From UBA4660 sp034408895 (GTDB taxonomy: Bacteria; Bacteroidota; Bacteroidia; Flavobacteriales_D; Sanyastnellaceae), in the NCBI GenBank assembly GCA_034408895.1, contig JAWXCI010000019.1, positions 23,244 to 87,243 on the forward strand: a stretch of 64,000 bases of DNA. Reading direction: 5' to 3'. Below are positions 1 through 7,579 of this stretch, piece after piece. Every line of letters starts with the position of its first letter. Position 1 is the first letter of the stretch. The notes beneath the pieces were generated by a model that was not told where the DNA came from, searched no databases, and saw only the letters and a list, made by a program, of their open reading frames with translations. Position numbers and translations under genes: made by a program.

Positions 1-176
1 CTCTTCACTATCCACCCACCGCGGCCCAGCACGTTGTAGGTAGTAAAACGGTGTCCCGTTTTTTTGGCCACGCGGTTCACCAACCTTTGTAGCGGGTTGT
101 GTTTCCAGCGCCATTCGCTGCGGGTTACGTGTAGTTGCTGGCCCACGGAGTAAATGGATGATTTGCGCCCGTACAT
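1..176 (-). CDS. Partial hypothetical protein (N-terminal 58 residues)
   Basis: An open frame enters from the left edge on the minus strand and ends at an ATG at 174-176. In-frame TAA codons lie just upstream of that ATG, so the start is well defined; the C-terminus lies outside the window. The visible part begins MYGRKSSIYSVGQQ and is rich in Arg, Lys and Trp, with no signal peptide or membrane segment. I do not recognise the family. It is divergent from the small gene starting at 235, with 58 bases between them. The next genes handle sugars and methyl groups, so a role in surface-glycan or lipid modification is possible but only a guess from position. Confidence 0.5.
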   Translation of the reverse strand, partial: MYGRKSSIYSVGQQLHVTRSEWRWKHNPLQRLVNRVAKKTGHRFTTYNVLGRGGWIVK

Positions 177-234
177 GGGTACTGCCCCTTACATTTACAA
201 CAGTCAAAAAAAAACAAACCTAAAATTCATTATC

Positions 235-558
235 ATGAAAACAGAAGACCAAATCCGTCACGAAGCCATCATCGAATTCATCGGCACACTCAACCGCTAC
301 CACAAGCGCGATGGCGCTCCGCTGCTTAAAGCGGTTCCTCATGCGCGTTTTTCAAAAGACTGCGAAAAAATTGATACCAGAGACATTCATGAGGCCACGC
401 TGTTGTTGCAGGATGTCCTCAACATTCGCACAACATCAACCGATACACTACGCCTGCAACACATGTTAGAGGCTTACTTCAAAGTGCAGGACTACCGTGG
501 CAAGTTAGATGATCTGGCCAGAGAAGCACTTATGGCAAACGAAGCTATGACTCGATGA
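235..558 (+). CDS. Hypothetical protein, 107 aa
   Basis: Unrecognised small soluble protein starting MKTEDQIRHEAIIEF. I chose the ATG at 235 over the in-frame ATG at 154 because the intervening 27 codons look non-coding and would overlap the divergent gene at 1-176. An A-rich leader precedes it. The predicted protein is mostly helical and charged, without signal peptide, membrane segment or recognisable catalytic motif. Its last 14 bases overlap the 3' end of the convergent glycosyltransferase at 545-1633. Both frames are long and clean across that overlap, so tail-to-tail overlap is more likely than either frame being spurious. No function is assigned. Confidence 0.6.
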   Translation: MKTEDQIRHEAIIEFIGTLNRYHKRDGAPLLKAVPHARFSKDCEKIDTRDIHEATLLLQDVLNIRTTSTDTLRLQHMLEAYFKVQDYRGKLDDLAREALMANEAMTR

Positions 559-1633
559 TCTCATCCCTGCGAAAAGCCGCCACCCACTTTTCTTTATTCG
601 CTAGCACTGAGTAGTGTTCAATCACCGTTTGTTTTCCTTTATCTCCCAGTTGTTTCCTCAAAGAAGCATTTGTTACCAACAAAGAAATTTTCTCCACCCA
701 TTCATCATCGGTTGATGTCAGAAATCCGTTTACACCGTCAGTAATTATTTCACTATTCACTCCCGCAGGTGCCATCACTGTGGCAATACCGAGGCTCATG
801 TATTGCAATCCCTTCAGTGCGCACTTGCCTCGTGCCCAGTCATCGTTCAGCAATGGCATAATGCCGATATCAATTTCGCAGAGGTCGCTTACTTCGGCAA
901 CAGCATTCCAGGCGATGGCCTTCGTTTGCAACTCAGCGCAGTAATAATTTTTGTCACCAATTATTTTGAAATAGACCCCTTGGCCAAATCGCTGTTGCAC
1001 TTTCACCAGGGCGGGTAGTGCAAGTTTGAAAAACCGGATAGTGTCCGCACTTCCGCTCCATCCGATGCACACCCGCTCATCCGTCTTCCTTTTTGTGCAG
1101 TGGTATTTCTGCGTGTCAATTGTGGTTGGAATAATGTGTACGTTGTGATTGAACTGCAGGGCATATTTTGCAAGAAATTCATTTCCCGCTACCACCGTTT
1201 TGCACCGCGAAATGATGGTTGAAATTTTTCCGGTATTTTTCAGGAAAGCAAACTTGCGGTTTTCCACTGATACGTTTTGCAACCAGATGGCATCATCAAA
1301 ATCATAAACACATGGAATGCGTTTGGTTATGAATTTCTCGAACCATGCAGGCCCTGCCACAAACACTTCACGGTAGATAAAACCCACATCGTACTTGCCG
1401 ATGGTGATGCACTGAAACAATCTTCGAAAAAATCCTTTCAGCACCAGCCATGCTTTTAGTACCGTATTTCCTTTAGCTGTAAACCGCGCATACTCCCAGG
1501 TGGAAAAGAGGCTGGAGAAAGTAATCTCAAACCCTGCCTGTTCAAGTACAGGGAGGTATTGTTCAATGCGAAACCGCAACCCAGGAACCCTGTCTTGCGG
1601 ATAGACACAAAGTATGATGATGCGTTTTTTCAT
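545..1633 (-). CDS. Glycosyltransferase, family 4-like (GT-B fold)
   Basis: A 362-residue protein with the layout of retaining GT-B glycosyltransferases. The N-terminal Rossmann half starts MKKRIIILCVYPQDR and contains an acceptor-side YDFDDAIWL segment near residue 115. The C-terminal nucleotide-sugar half contains IGWSGS, then GLQYMSLGIATVMAP, and the acidic GVNSEIITDGVNGFL segment that normally contacts the donor nucleotide. It would transfer a sugar from an activated donor to a lipid, glycan or protein acceptor at the cytoplasmic membrane; the substrate cannot be read. It starts six bases after the upstream methyltransferase (1640-2386) on the same strand, so the two are probably co-transcribed and act on the same glycan or lipid. 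Confidence 0.85.
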   Translation of the reverse strand: MKKRIIILCVYPQDRVPGLRFRIEQYLPVLEQAGFEITFSSLFSTWEYARFTAKGNTVLKAWLVLKGFFRRLFQCITIGKYDVGFIYREVFVAGPAWFEKFITKRIPCVYDFDDAIWLQNVSVENRKFAFLKNTGKISTIISRCKTVVAGNEFLAKYALQFNHNVHIIPTTIDTQKYHCTKRKTDERVCIGWSGSADTIRFFKLALPALVKVQQRFGQGVYFKIIGDKNYYCAELQTKAIAWNAVAEVSDLCEIDIGIMPLLNDDWARGKCALKGLQYMSLGIATVMAPAGVNSEIITDGVNGFLTSTDDEWVEKISLLVTNASLRKQLGDKGKQTVIEHYSVLANKEKWVAAFRRDEIIES

Positions 1634-1639
1634 GATGTC

Positions 1640-2386
1640 TCATCCCGAAACTTTTTTTGCAATGATCAGCACATCGGAACTAAGCAAACTGCTGAACCTG
1701 GACTGTTGGAGCTTCGGGTGCAGCCATTGTGCAATGCGCACGCTAAATTTTTTCAAAGGCAGATAGAAAGGAAAAACGGTATGGTTGAGCCAGCGATTTT
1801 CTTTTACCACAAAATGGTTGGCCACCATTGCATTCGCCAGACTCGGCTTTCGTGCTACTGCTTTCAACTGTGAAAGCACCCTTTTTTTCCCGCCAACGAG
1901 AGCCACGAGCCACCGCAATGCAGCCCGCATTTTCCAGTCGAGGGACGAACCATTTGTAAAAGAGATAACCAACGTTCCTCCTTTTTTGAGCAATGACGAA
2001 ATGGCCATGAGGTTTTTTTCCAACTCATCATGATCCATATAAGTACTCACACCAAGCATAAAGACCACTTCGAAATTCATCGTGCCAAAATCCAGTTCAT
2101 GCACCCGCCCTACGTGCCGGTTTGTTTTTACAATGTTGCTATGTGCCAGCATTGCTTCTGAAATATCACAGCCATGATATTCAATAGTTGGAAATTTTGT
2201 TGAAAGAAAATCAAAGAGGTTTCCGGTACCTGCCCCAATGTCCAACACCGTTTTGCCGTTCAATTGAAAACCTGAAGTTGCTTCCTCCAATCGTTCAGTA
2301 AAAAAGTACTGATGCCAAACATTTCGCGGAGTGTATTTCCTGCGATAAGTGGGTGCAATGCGATCAAAGAATTCTTTTACTTCCAA
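1640..2386 (-). CDS. Class I SAM-dependent methyltransferase
   Basis: A 248-residue soluble enzyme. Motif I of class I methyltransferases is clear at residues 47-55 (VLDIGAGTG), followed by the acidic motif II region CDISEAML and a motif around FEVVFMLGVSTYMDH. The C-terminal third (residues about 145-245) is basic and hydrophobic, as in methyltransferases acting on lipids or isoprenoid-linked substrates. The start is MEVKEFFDRIAPTYRRKY, a common opening for this subgroup (the FDRIAPTY element). It leads a two-gene unit with the glycosyltransferase 6 bases downstream. The family identification is firm; the methyl acceptor is unknown. Confidence 0.88.
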   Translation of the reverse strand: MEVKEFFDRIAPTYRRKYTPRNVWHQYFFTERLEEATSGFQLNGKTVLDIGAGTGNLFDFLSTKFPTIEYHGCDISEAMLAHSNIVKTNRHVGRVHELDFGTMNFEVVFMLGVSTYMDHDELEKNLMAISSLLKKGGTLVISFTNGSSLDWKMRAALRWLVALVGGKKRVLSQLKAVARKPSLANAMVANHFVVKENRWLNHTVFPFYLPLKKFSVRIAQWLHPKLQQSRFSSLLSSDVLIIAKKVSG

Positions 2387-2408
2387 AAGTGGATTTGTTG
2401 TGCCGATA

Positions 2409-2428
2409 CCTGCCTGGCGGCAGGCAGG
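2409..2428. repeat. Palindromic mini-element CCTGCCTG-GCGG-CAGGCAGG
   Basis: Perfect 8-bp inverted arms around a GCGG loop, in the 92-base gap between the HEAT-like gene and the methyltransferase. It is flanked by CCGATA on one side and a TATCGG-containing segment near 2450-2456, so it may be part of a compound element. A diverged relative (ACAGGCAGGCGGG) is present at 51750-51763 in another intergenic region. There is no T-run, so it is unlikely to be a simple terminator. Confidence 0.6.
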
Positions 2429-2478
2429 GCCATCGGGATATTGATTTAGCTATCGGAACATCAAATCAACAATATTTT

Positions 2479-3006
2479 TCAAGCTTCCGGGGCGGTTTCC
2501 AGCACAGCAAGAAGTTCGCGCATCAGCGAAAGTTTTTCACTCGCCTCTTCTTCTACAAGAAATTCATGAACCGCTGCAATACTGTCCTTCAGTTGGTCGC
2601 TGCTGAAAGGGCCGCTCATGCTTTCCACCAATGTGAGGCATTCGATGGCTTCCTCCAGATTGCCGTCCACTGCTATACCAATAATCACAGAGAGATGATC
2701 GGTAGGTTGCATATTGGAGTTCCACATAAAAGCTAGTATATCCTTCCTGTGGCGCTTCAGCGACCCATCATTGAGCGCTGTCATAAAAGCGTTTTCGGCA
2801 CCGCTCACTTTAAGCGAACCAAGCATTTCGGCCGCTTCGGTTTTTACCAGTGCAATTTTGGTGGTGGCGTAAAGATGAATGAGTGGGATCACCATGCTTG
2901 TATCACCTGAATCAAGGCATTTGCGCAAAGCAGAAATGACCACCGCATTATCGCTGGAAAACAAATCGCGCTGTAATTGTTCTATCTTTCTTTGTTTCTC
3001 TGTCAT
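2479..3006 (-). CDS. HEAT-repeat-like protein, 175 aa
   Basis: An acidic, all-helical protein. Repeated helix pairs such as AVVISALRKCLDSGDTSM, PLIHLYATTKIALVKTEAAEML and AENAFMTALNDGS match HEAT or armadillo-type repeats that serve as protein-binding scaffolds. I use the ATG at 3004-3006 (MTEKQRKIEQLQ) rather than one ten codons upstream, because a minus-7-like box (TAAATTCG) sits only a few bases before it, pointing to a near-leaderless message. There is no signal peptide, so it is probably cytoplasmic. Its partner is unknown. The call rests on repeat pattern, not on a close family match. Confidence 0.65.
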   Translation of the reverse strand: MTEKQRKIEQLQRDLFSSDNAVVISALRKCLDSGDTSMVIPLIHLYATTKIALVKTEAAEMLGSLKVSGAENAFMTALNDGSLKRHRKDILAFMWNSNMQPTDHLSVIIGIAVDGNLEEAIECLTLVESMSGPFSSDQLKDSIAAVHEFLVEEEASEKLSLMRELLAVLETAPEA

Positions 3007-3148
3007 GGGTGCGAATTTATTTAGGAGACATGACATGTGGGATATAAGATTTGAAACCGAAGACCCGAAGAATTTTAAGACGAGTATCGGTGGCCATTAC
3101 CACGTAAAGTAAACTTTATTGGTCACCGGCAAACAGCATATCGCCACA

Positions 3149-3802
3149 TCATCTCGACCCCTTCACCATTTCCCTGAACTCCATAAGCATCATGGCAGTG
3201 GCGCCCCATACTGTGTGGCCTTGTATATCGAAGTAAGGCGACTTTACGGTTACATTGTAGTGGGGAAGAAATATCGGTTTCACTTGCACCGTATGTGACA
3301 GCATTATGGTATCAATGGGCTCTACCATCACCCGATCAACCTCTTTGGTATCTGGGAAAAAAAGCGGTTCCGATTTCAACACACCGACATAAGGTTGAAC
3401 AGTGTAATTGCTTGGCGGAATAAAAATTTCCGTGAGCTTTCCAATTATTTCAATCTGATCAGCCATCACTCCTATTTCCTCCTGCGTTTCCCTTAAAGCA
3501 GTTTGTTCAAGCGATGCATCACCGGGTTCTTTTTTGCCACCAGGGAATGCCACCTGGCCGCTATGCGTTCCATCATATTGCTGACGCAGGATAAGGACAG
3601 TGAACCATTCCAGCATTGATTCAAGTCCTTGATGCATTCGCGGAAACAGGAGCATCAATACCGCACTTTCCTTTGGCGGCTTTTCCGATTTCCTTGCCTC
3701 CAATGCTGTTGGCCTCTGGTAAGTCATGGCCATTTCGTGGGCCTTCTCGCCAGGAAGAGGCAAGCTCAGTTGTTGTTTTACGCGTTCAATCCAGTGTGTC
3801 AT
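3149..3802 (-). CDS. NUDIX hydrolase, CoA pyrophosphatase (NudL) type
   Basis: A 217-residue enzyme with a complete Nudix box at about residues 89-112: GGKKEPGD followed by ALRETQEEIGV. The extra residue between the Asp and the RE pair, and use of Asp where most Nudix proteins have Glu, match the NudL/CoA-hydrolase subfamily, which cleaves CoA or acyl-CoA to 4'-phosphopantetheine and 3',5'-ADP. The flanking segment GTHSGQVAFPGG is also typical of that group. I prefer the ATG at 3800-3802 (MTHWIERVKQQL) to one 11 codons upstream. It is divergent from aat. Family call is firm; the precise substrate is inferred. Confidence 0.85.
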   Translation of the reverse strand: MTHWIERVKQQLSLPLPGEKAHEMAMTYQRPTALEARKSEKPPKESAVLMLLFPRMHQGLESMLEWFTVLILRQQYDGTHSGQVAFPGGKKEPGDASLEQTALRETQEEIGVMADQIEIIGKLTEIFIPPSNYTVQPYVGVLKSEPLFFPDTKEVDRVMVEPIDTIMLSHTVQVKPIFLPHYNVTVKSPYFDIQGHTVWGATAMMLMEFREMVKGSR

Positions 3803-3902
3803 AGCTGCGGACAAAGTTGAACAAACACGATTCAACCATGAGTCAAACCCCGCTGTTATTCAATCAGCAATAATTTGCACGGCTAAATTTCTTTCAATCG
3901 TA

Positions 3903-4595
3903 ATGCCCGTCTATCGCCTTCCTAAAAATGAGATTTGGTTTCCACCGCCATCGGAGTTTGATGATGATGTGGTGGCCGTAGGGGCCGACCTCAGCTATGA
4001 GCGATTGCTATCGGCCTACTCACTGGGAATTTTTCCATGGTACAATCCGGGCGAGGAAGTTTTGTGGTGGTGCCCTGCACAGCGTTGTGTTCTTTTCCTG
4101 GATGAATTAAAAATTTCGCGCAGCATGAGAAATGTGTTGAACCGCGGACAATTCACCGTCACCCTGGACAAGGATTTTCTAAAAGTGATGCAGGGATGCG
4201 GGGAGCCACGGCCAGACCAGGATGGTACATGGGTCAGCCAGGATTTCATAGAATCTTATTCTCAACTGCATCAAGAAGGTTTCGCGCATTCCGTGGAAGT
4301 TCGAACAGATGGTGAACTCGTGGGAGGACTTTATGGGGTTTCGCTTGGCAATATGTTTTTTGGTGAAAGCATGTTTTCGCGCCAGAGTAATGCATCGAAA
4401 GCTGCGCTCATTTTCCTGGTAGATGTGCTGAATAAAAAACAATTCAGCATGATTGATTGCCAGGTTTACAATCCACATCTTGGCTCAATGGGCGCCCGCA
4501 ACATTTCCCGCAGCGCTTTTTTGCAAAAGCTCCATGAGGGACTTGAAAAAGAAACCTTGCGGGGTTCGTGGAACTCCTTTGCAGAGAAGACGTGA
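3903..4595 (+). CDS. aat: Leucyl/phenylalanyl-tRNA-protein transferase
   Basis: Aat moves Leu or Phe from aminoacyl-tRNA to the N-terminal Arg or Lys of target proteins, creating N-degrons for ClpS/ClpAP. The 230-residue product carries the family landmarks in order: FPPPSEFDDDVVAVGADL, LGIFPWYNPGE, WWCPAQRC, GTWVSQDF, ELVGGLYGVSLGNMFFGESMF, and DCQVYNPHLGSMGA. I chose the ATG at 3903 (MPVYRLPKNEIWFPPPSEF) because family members start just before the FPPP segment; a longer reading from 3726 would run antisense through the Nudix gene. No frameshift or missing motif. High confidence. Confidence 0.95.
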   Translation: MPVYRLPKNEIWFPPPSEFDDDVVAVGADLSYERLLSAYSLGIFPWYNPGEEVLWWCPAQRCVLFLDELKISRSMRNVLNRGQFTVTLDKDFLKVMQGCGEPRPDQDGTWVSQDFIESYSQLHQEGFAHSVEVRTDGELVGGLYGVSLGNMFFGESMFSRQSNASKAALIFLVDVLNKKQFSMIDCQVYNPHLGSMGARNISRSAFLQKLHEGLEKETLRGSWNSFAEKT

Positions 4596-4706
4596 GATTT
4601 GAGATGTGCGTACCGAACGCTATCGGGATTAGAATGTGCGAAAGAGACATTCAAAAATATTTCCAGATGAAGTATTCAAAAATATTCTCGTTACACTGCA
4701 GTGTTT

Positions 4707-5831
4707 CTAAAATGCTTCGTTCACCACGAAATAAAACAGCCCAGGTCTTTCGCTGATTGCATAATCAAGCCGCAGACTCAGTCCTGATCTTTCATCCAGA
4801 TAGAGACGCAAGCCTGCACCACCGGAATAGTGCGCCTTGTTCAAAGCAAGGTGTTTCATATTATTTGCCAGCGATGCGGAATTCAAGAACAGTGCTGCGC
4901 CCAGCACTCTACCAAATTTTACACGGTACTCACATTGAAACATCGCCAGGTTTTTGTCGCGGTATCGGCCATCGTAAAAACCACGCATTCGCTTTGAGTT
5001 GCCAATGGATGCCATAAGGTTGAATGGAACCGAACCGGAGAGAAAATCGCCAAACACATTTATGGCAAGCACTTGTTTTTTGAATGTGGGTAGAAACAAA
5101 CGCGCATCAAACCGATAGCGGTCGAACCAGTAAGTGCTTCCCCATACTCGCGACTGGTTGTGGTACACCAGTTCGAGATAAAATCCTTTTTGTGAAGAAT
5201 AGACATTATCGCGAGTATCGAACAGTGCAACAATGCCGGGACCACTTGTTGTGCTGCCCTCGGCACCGGGAATAGTTCCTTGTTCCAGCAGACCTCCATC
5301 TTCTGTTTCCAGCATTTTATAATCCTCCAACCACCACCTGGCACCGGCATAAATATGAGCGGATAATTTTCGCAGGTAGTTCAGCCGCATTCGTGGAAAC
5401 CTCACCTTGAATTTCTCCACTACACCCTCAGGTTCGATTTCCCCTGCACCATAAAAATTGTAGGTGAAACGATTGTAACTCACTTCACCGCTCAACGTGT
5501 TAATGCGCTGGTTCCAATAAAGATGAAATGGAATTTCAGAAATCATTTGCCCCTTGGTGGTATAGGCAAAAGTAAATTGCACCTGCGACAATGGCGACAA
5601 TGTGTCCCTATGATCCAACTCAAAAAGACTCAGTGCTGTGGCACCAAATCCCCAGCCAGTTTCGGGTTGGTAAAACACCACCGGCAATGCCAGTAAGCGC
5701 CTTCGGGCAGGCGCATCTGTAGTATCAATATCACGCTGTGCGGAGAGTATACACGTGACATGAACAGCAGCCGCAAGAAATAAATGCGTTGGGCAAAACA
5801 GTCGGGGAAATTTGTATTTGTGAAGATTCAT
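4707..5831 (-). CDS. Outer-membrane beta-barrel, BamA/surface-antigen (Omp85-like) type without POTRA
   Basis: A 374-residue protein with an N-terminal secretion signal (residues about 8-31, hydrophobic, ending near ILSAQ) followed at once by a 16-strand-type barrel resembling the C-terminal domain of Omp85 proteins. Family cues are VVFYQPETGWGFGATA near the start, FDTRDNVYSSQKGFYLEL, FGDFLSGSVPFNLMASIG, the loop KRMRGFYDGRYRDKNL and a C-terminal Phe expected for BAM-assembled barrels. POTRA domains are absent, so it is probably a porin or lipase-associated barrel, not an insertase. The start is set at the ATG at 5829-5831, which gives a normal signal peptide. It is divergent from the SRPBCC gene at 5913. 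Confidence 0.85.
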   Translation of the reverse strand: MNLHKYKFPRLFCPTHLFLAAAVHVTCILSAQRDIDTTDAPARRRLLALPVVFYQPETGWGFGATALSLFELDHRDTLSPLSQVQFTFAYTTKGQMISEIPFHLYWNQRINTLSGEVSYNRFTYNFYGAGEIEPEGVVEKFKVRFPRMRLNYLRKLSAHIYAGARWWLEDYKMLETEDGGLLEQGTIPGAEGSTTSGPGIVALFDTRDNVYSSQKGFYLELVYHNQSRVWGSTYWFDRYRFDARLFLPTFKKQVLAINVFGDFLSGSVPFNLMASIGNSKRMRGFYDGRYRDKNLAMFQCEYRVKFGRVLGAALFLNSASLANNMKHLALNKAHYSGGAGLRLYLDERSGLSLRLDYAISERPGLFYFVVNEAF

Positions 5832-5912
5832 GCGTTGAACAGGCAGCGAAGTTACCAGCAGTATAAATGTGCAACCTGTACAACAATTGTTTCGTAAAGC
5901 ACCCAATCACTT

Positions 5913-6341
5913 ATGGCTGATAATTTTTCTCATACCACCACTGCTCATGCATCACCACAAAAGATCTGGAGACTTTGGACAGACACCGACACCTGGCCGG
6001 ACTGGAACCCCATGGTGGTGCTGGTGCGGCTGGAAGGCCCTTTCAGGCCCGGAACCCGCGGACTAATGGTACCTAACCGAAGTGCAGTTTCGCGCATGAT
6101 TATCACAGAAGTTATTCATGAAAAAGTAACTGCTTATGATCTCCGGATGTTGCTGGGGCGCATGCACATAAGGCGCGAAATGGAAGTGCTTCCGCTTGGA
6201 GGAATCCGAATTGTGCAAACAGTCCGATTCAGTGGTGTGCTGAAATGGTATCATCAATTCCTCTACAAAGACTATTACAATAATCACTTGGAGAAAGTGC
6301 TGGACAACATGGTGTCTGAAGCCATGTTCTCTGACTACTAG
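5913..6341 (+). CDS. SRPBCC (START-like) domain protein
   Basis: A 142-residue single-domain protein of the polyketide-cyclase/SRPBCC superfamily. The N-terminal strand-helix element HASPQKIWRLWTDTDTWPDWNP is diagnostic; later strands include VLPLGGIRIVQTVRF, and the long C-terminal helix is HLEKVLDNMVSEAM. These domains bind hydrophobic ligands in a deep cavity; no catalytic residues can be assigned. It begins about 80 bases from the divergent barrel gene, so the two promoters share a short intergenic region. Confidence 0.85.
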   Translation: MADNFSHTTTAHASPQKIWRLWTDTDTWPDWNPMVVLVRLEGPFRPGTRGLMVPNRSAVSRMIITEVIHEKVTAYDLRMLLGRMHIRREMEVLPLGGIRIVQTVRFSGVLKWYHQFLYKDYYNNHLEKVLDNMVSEAMFSDY

Positions 6342-6400
6342 AGGCTAGTTCAAATTGTTTAGGGTCGAAGAAAAAACAATTTCTGTTCCCTGTGTGGTTC

Positions 6401-7069
6401 TCAACTAAAGTACTCTCGCACCTGCTGTGCAAACATTACCGCGAACTGCGGATTGATAAACAAGACAAACACAATCCCGAACACTCCGCCCCAAATGTGG
6501 GCATCGTGAGCAATGTTGGTTCCGCCCCTTTTGGCCATGTAATGCTCCATGGCGAAGAAGATGAATATCCAGATAAAAGCAGGCAATCCGAAAAAAGGAA
6601 AAATGATGAGAGTAAGTTTCTGCATAGGGAAGATGATGGCATAAGCCATAAGAATGGCAGACACTCCACCGCTTGCCCCCACTGAGCGATACATGGGATT
6701 ATCCCTGTGCTTTCGCAACGAAGGGAGTGTGGCAATGGCCACCCCACCTGCATAAAGCAGAAAGAAAAACAGCATACCGGAAACCTTGCTCCACCCTATC
6801 AGCTCTGGATTGCTTTCATTCCCGTAAGTAAATATGGCTTCAACATTTTGCCCGAACATAAACAGGCCAAGCATGTTGAAAATAAGATGAGGTCCGTTCG
6901 CGTGGATCAGTCCGTGCGTGAGCACCCTGTAGTATTCGCGGTTTTGAGTGATACGATAAGGCGAGCACAACAATCGTTCGAACAGGTTGCTGTTATTCCA
7001 TGCCTGCCATGATACCAATACTGTGAGTACCAGCAATGCCAGCGTTATGGGAGTTTGCGTGAGTTCCAT
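6401..7069 (-). CDS. Rhomboid-family intramembrane serine protease
   Basis: A 222-residue polytopic membrane protein. It has the rhomboid HGLIHANGPHLIFNML segment at residues 52-67 (His/Asn side of the active-site pocket), the catalytic serine in GASGGVSA (Ser133) and the catalytic histidine in AHDAHIWGGVFG (His191). Six hydrophobic helices can be seen, starting with residues 8-22. Rhomboids cut substrate transmembrane helices within the bilayer. This one lacks a cytosolic extension and matches the small bacterial type. It is followed by unrelated genes; no substrate is suggested by context. Confidence 0.93.
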   Translation of the reverse strand: MELTQTPITLALLVLTVLVSWQAWNNSNLFERLLCSPYRITQNREYYRVLTHGLIHANGPHLIFNMLGLFMFGQNVEAIFTYGNESNPELIGWSKVSGMLFFFLLYAGGVAIATLPSLRKHRDNPMYRSVGASGGVSAILMAYAIIFPMQKLTLIIFPFFGLPAFIWIFIFFAMEHYMAKRGGTNIAHDAHIWGGVFGIVFVLFINPQFAVMFAQQVREYFS

Positions 7070-7135
7070 TCTGGTAGATTTTGTTTAATGTTACTTAACA
7101 TCGTTCGCCATTCAACTATGTTGAACCATAGTTCA

Positions 7136-7579
7136 CTAAGAACTGTGATCGGCAACAATTACCCAGTGCTCATCCAGCTTTTTCCAAAGCAAAGAATAAT
7201 GACCGGAGAGCGTATCAGCCATCCTGAATAATTTCCATCCTCCTATCACATAAGCATTGGCAGTATCCAATACCTCCACCACGTGATTGGTAAATTGCAA
7301 ACGGCCCATTGCCTCCTTATCAGGATAACTCTTTTTGTAATTGTCGAGTGTGGATTGCCAGCCATAGGTTAAACCACTTTTGCCAATGAAGACGAGTGAA
7401 TCATGCTGCCAATAGTGTTTCATGAAAGCTTCGATGTCGCCATTGTCCCATGCGTGTTGTTGTTCATCCATGTTTTGGATGATGATATTCTTTTCATGCT
7501 CAGGATTGAATTGAACTTCCGGTGCAGGCGGGGTGGTGCAACCTGTAAGAAGTATTAGCGCGATGTAAAGTATTCTCAT
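7136..7579 (-). CDS. Lipoprotein with SnoaL/NTF2-like (DUF4440-type) fold
   Basis: A 147-residue protein with a clear lipobox LLTGC near residue 14, so it is exported and lipid-anchored. The mature part matches the NTF2-like cone fold: a helix with AWDNGDIEAFMKHYWQHDSL, then GWQSTLDNYKKSYPDK, then strands ending LLWKKLDEHWVIVADHSS. Such small domains bind ligands or act as accessory enzymes; no catalytic residues are clear. Its ATG overlaps the TGA-end of the upstream phosphatase gene by four bases (7576-7579), so the two are translationally coupled. Confidence 0.82.
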   Translation of the reverse strand: MRILYIALILLTGCTTPPAPEVQFNPEHEKNIIIQNMDEQQHAWDNGDIEAFMKHYWQHDSLVFIGKSGLTYGWQSTLDNYKKSYPDKEAMGRLQFTNHVVEVLDTANAYVIGGWKLFRMADTLSGHYSLLWKKLDEHWVIVADHSS

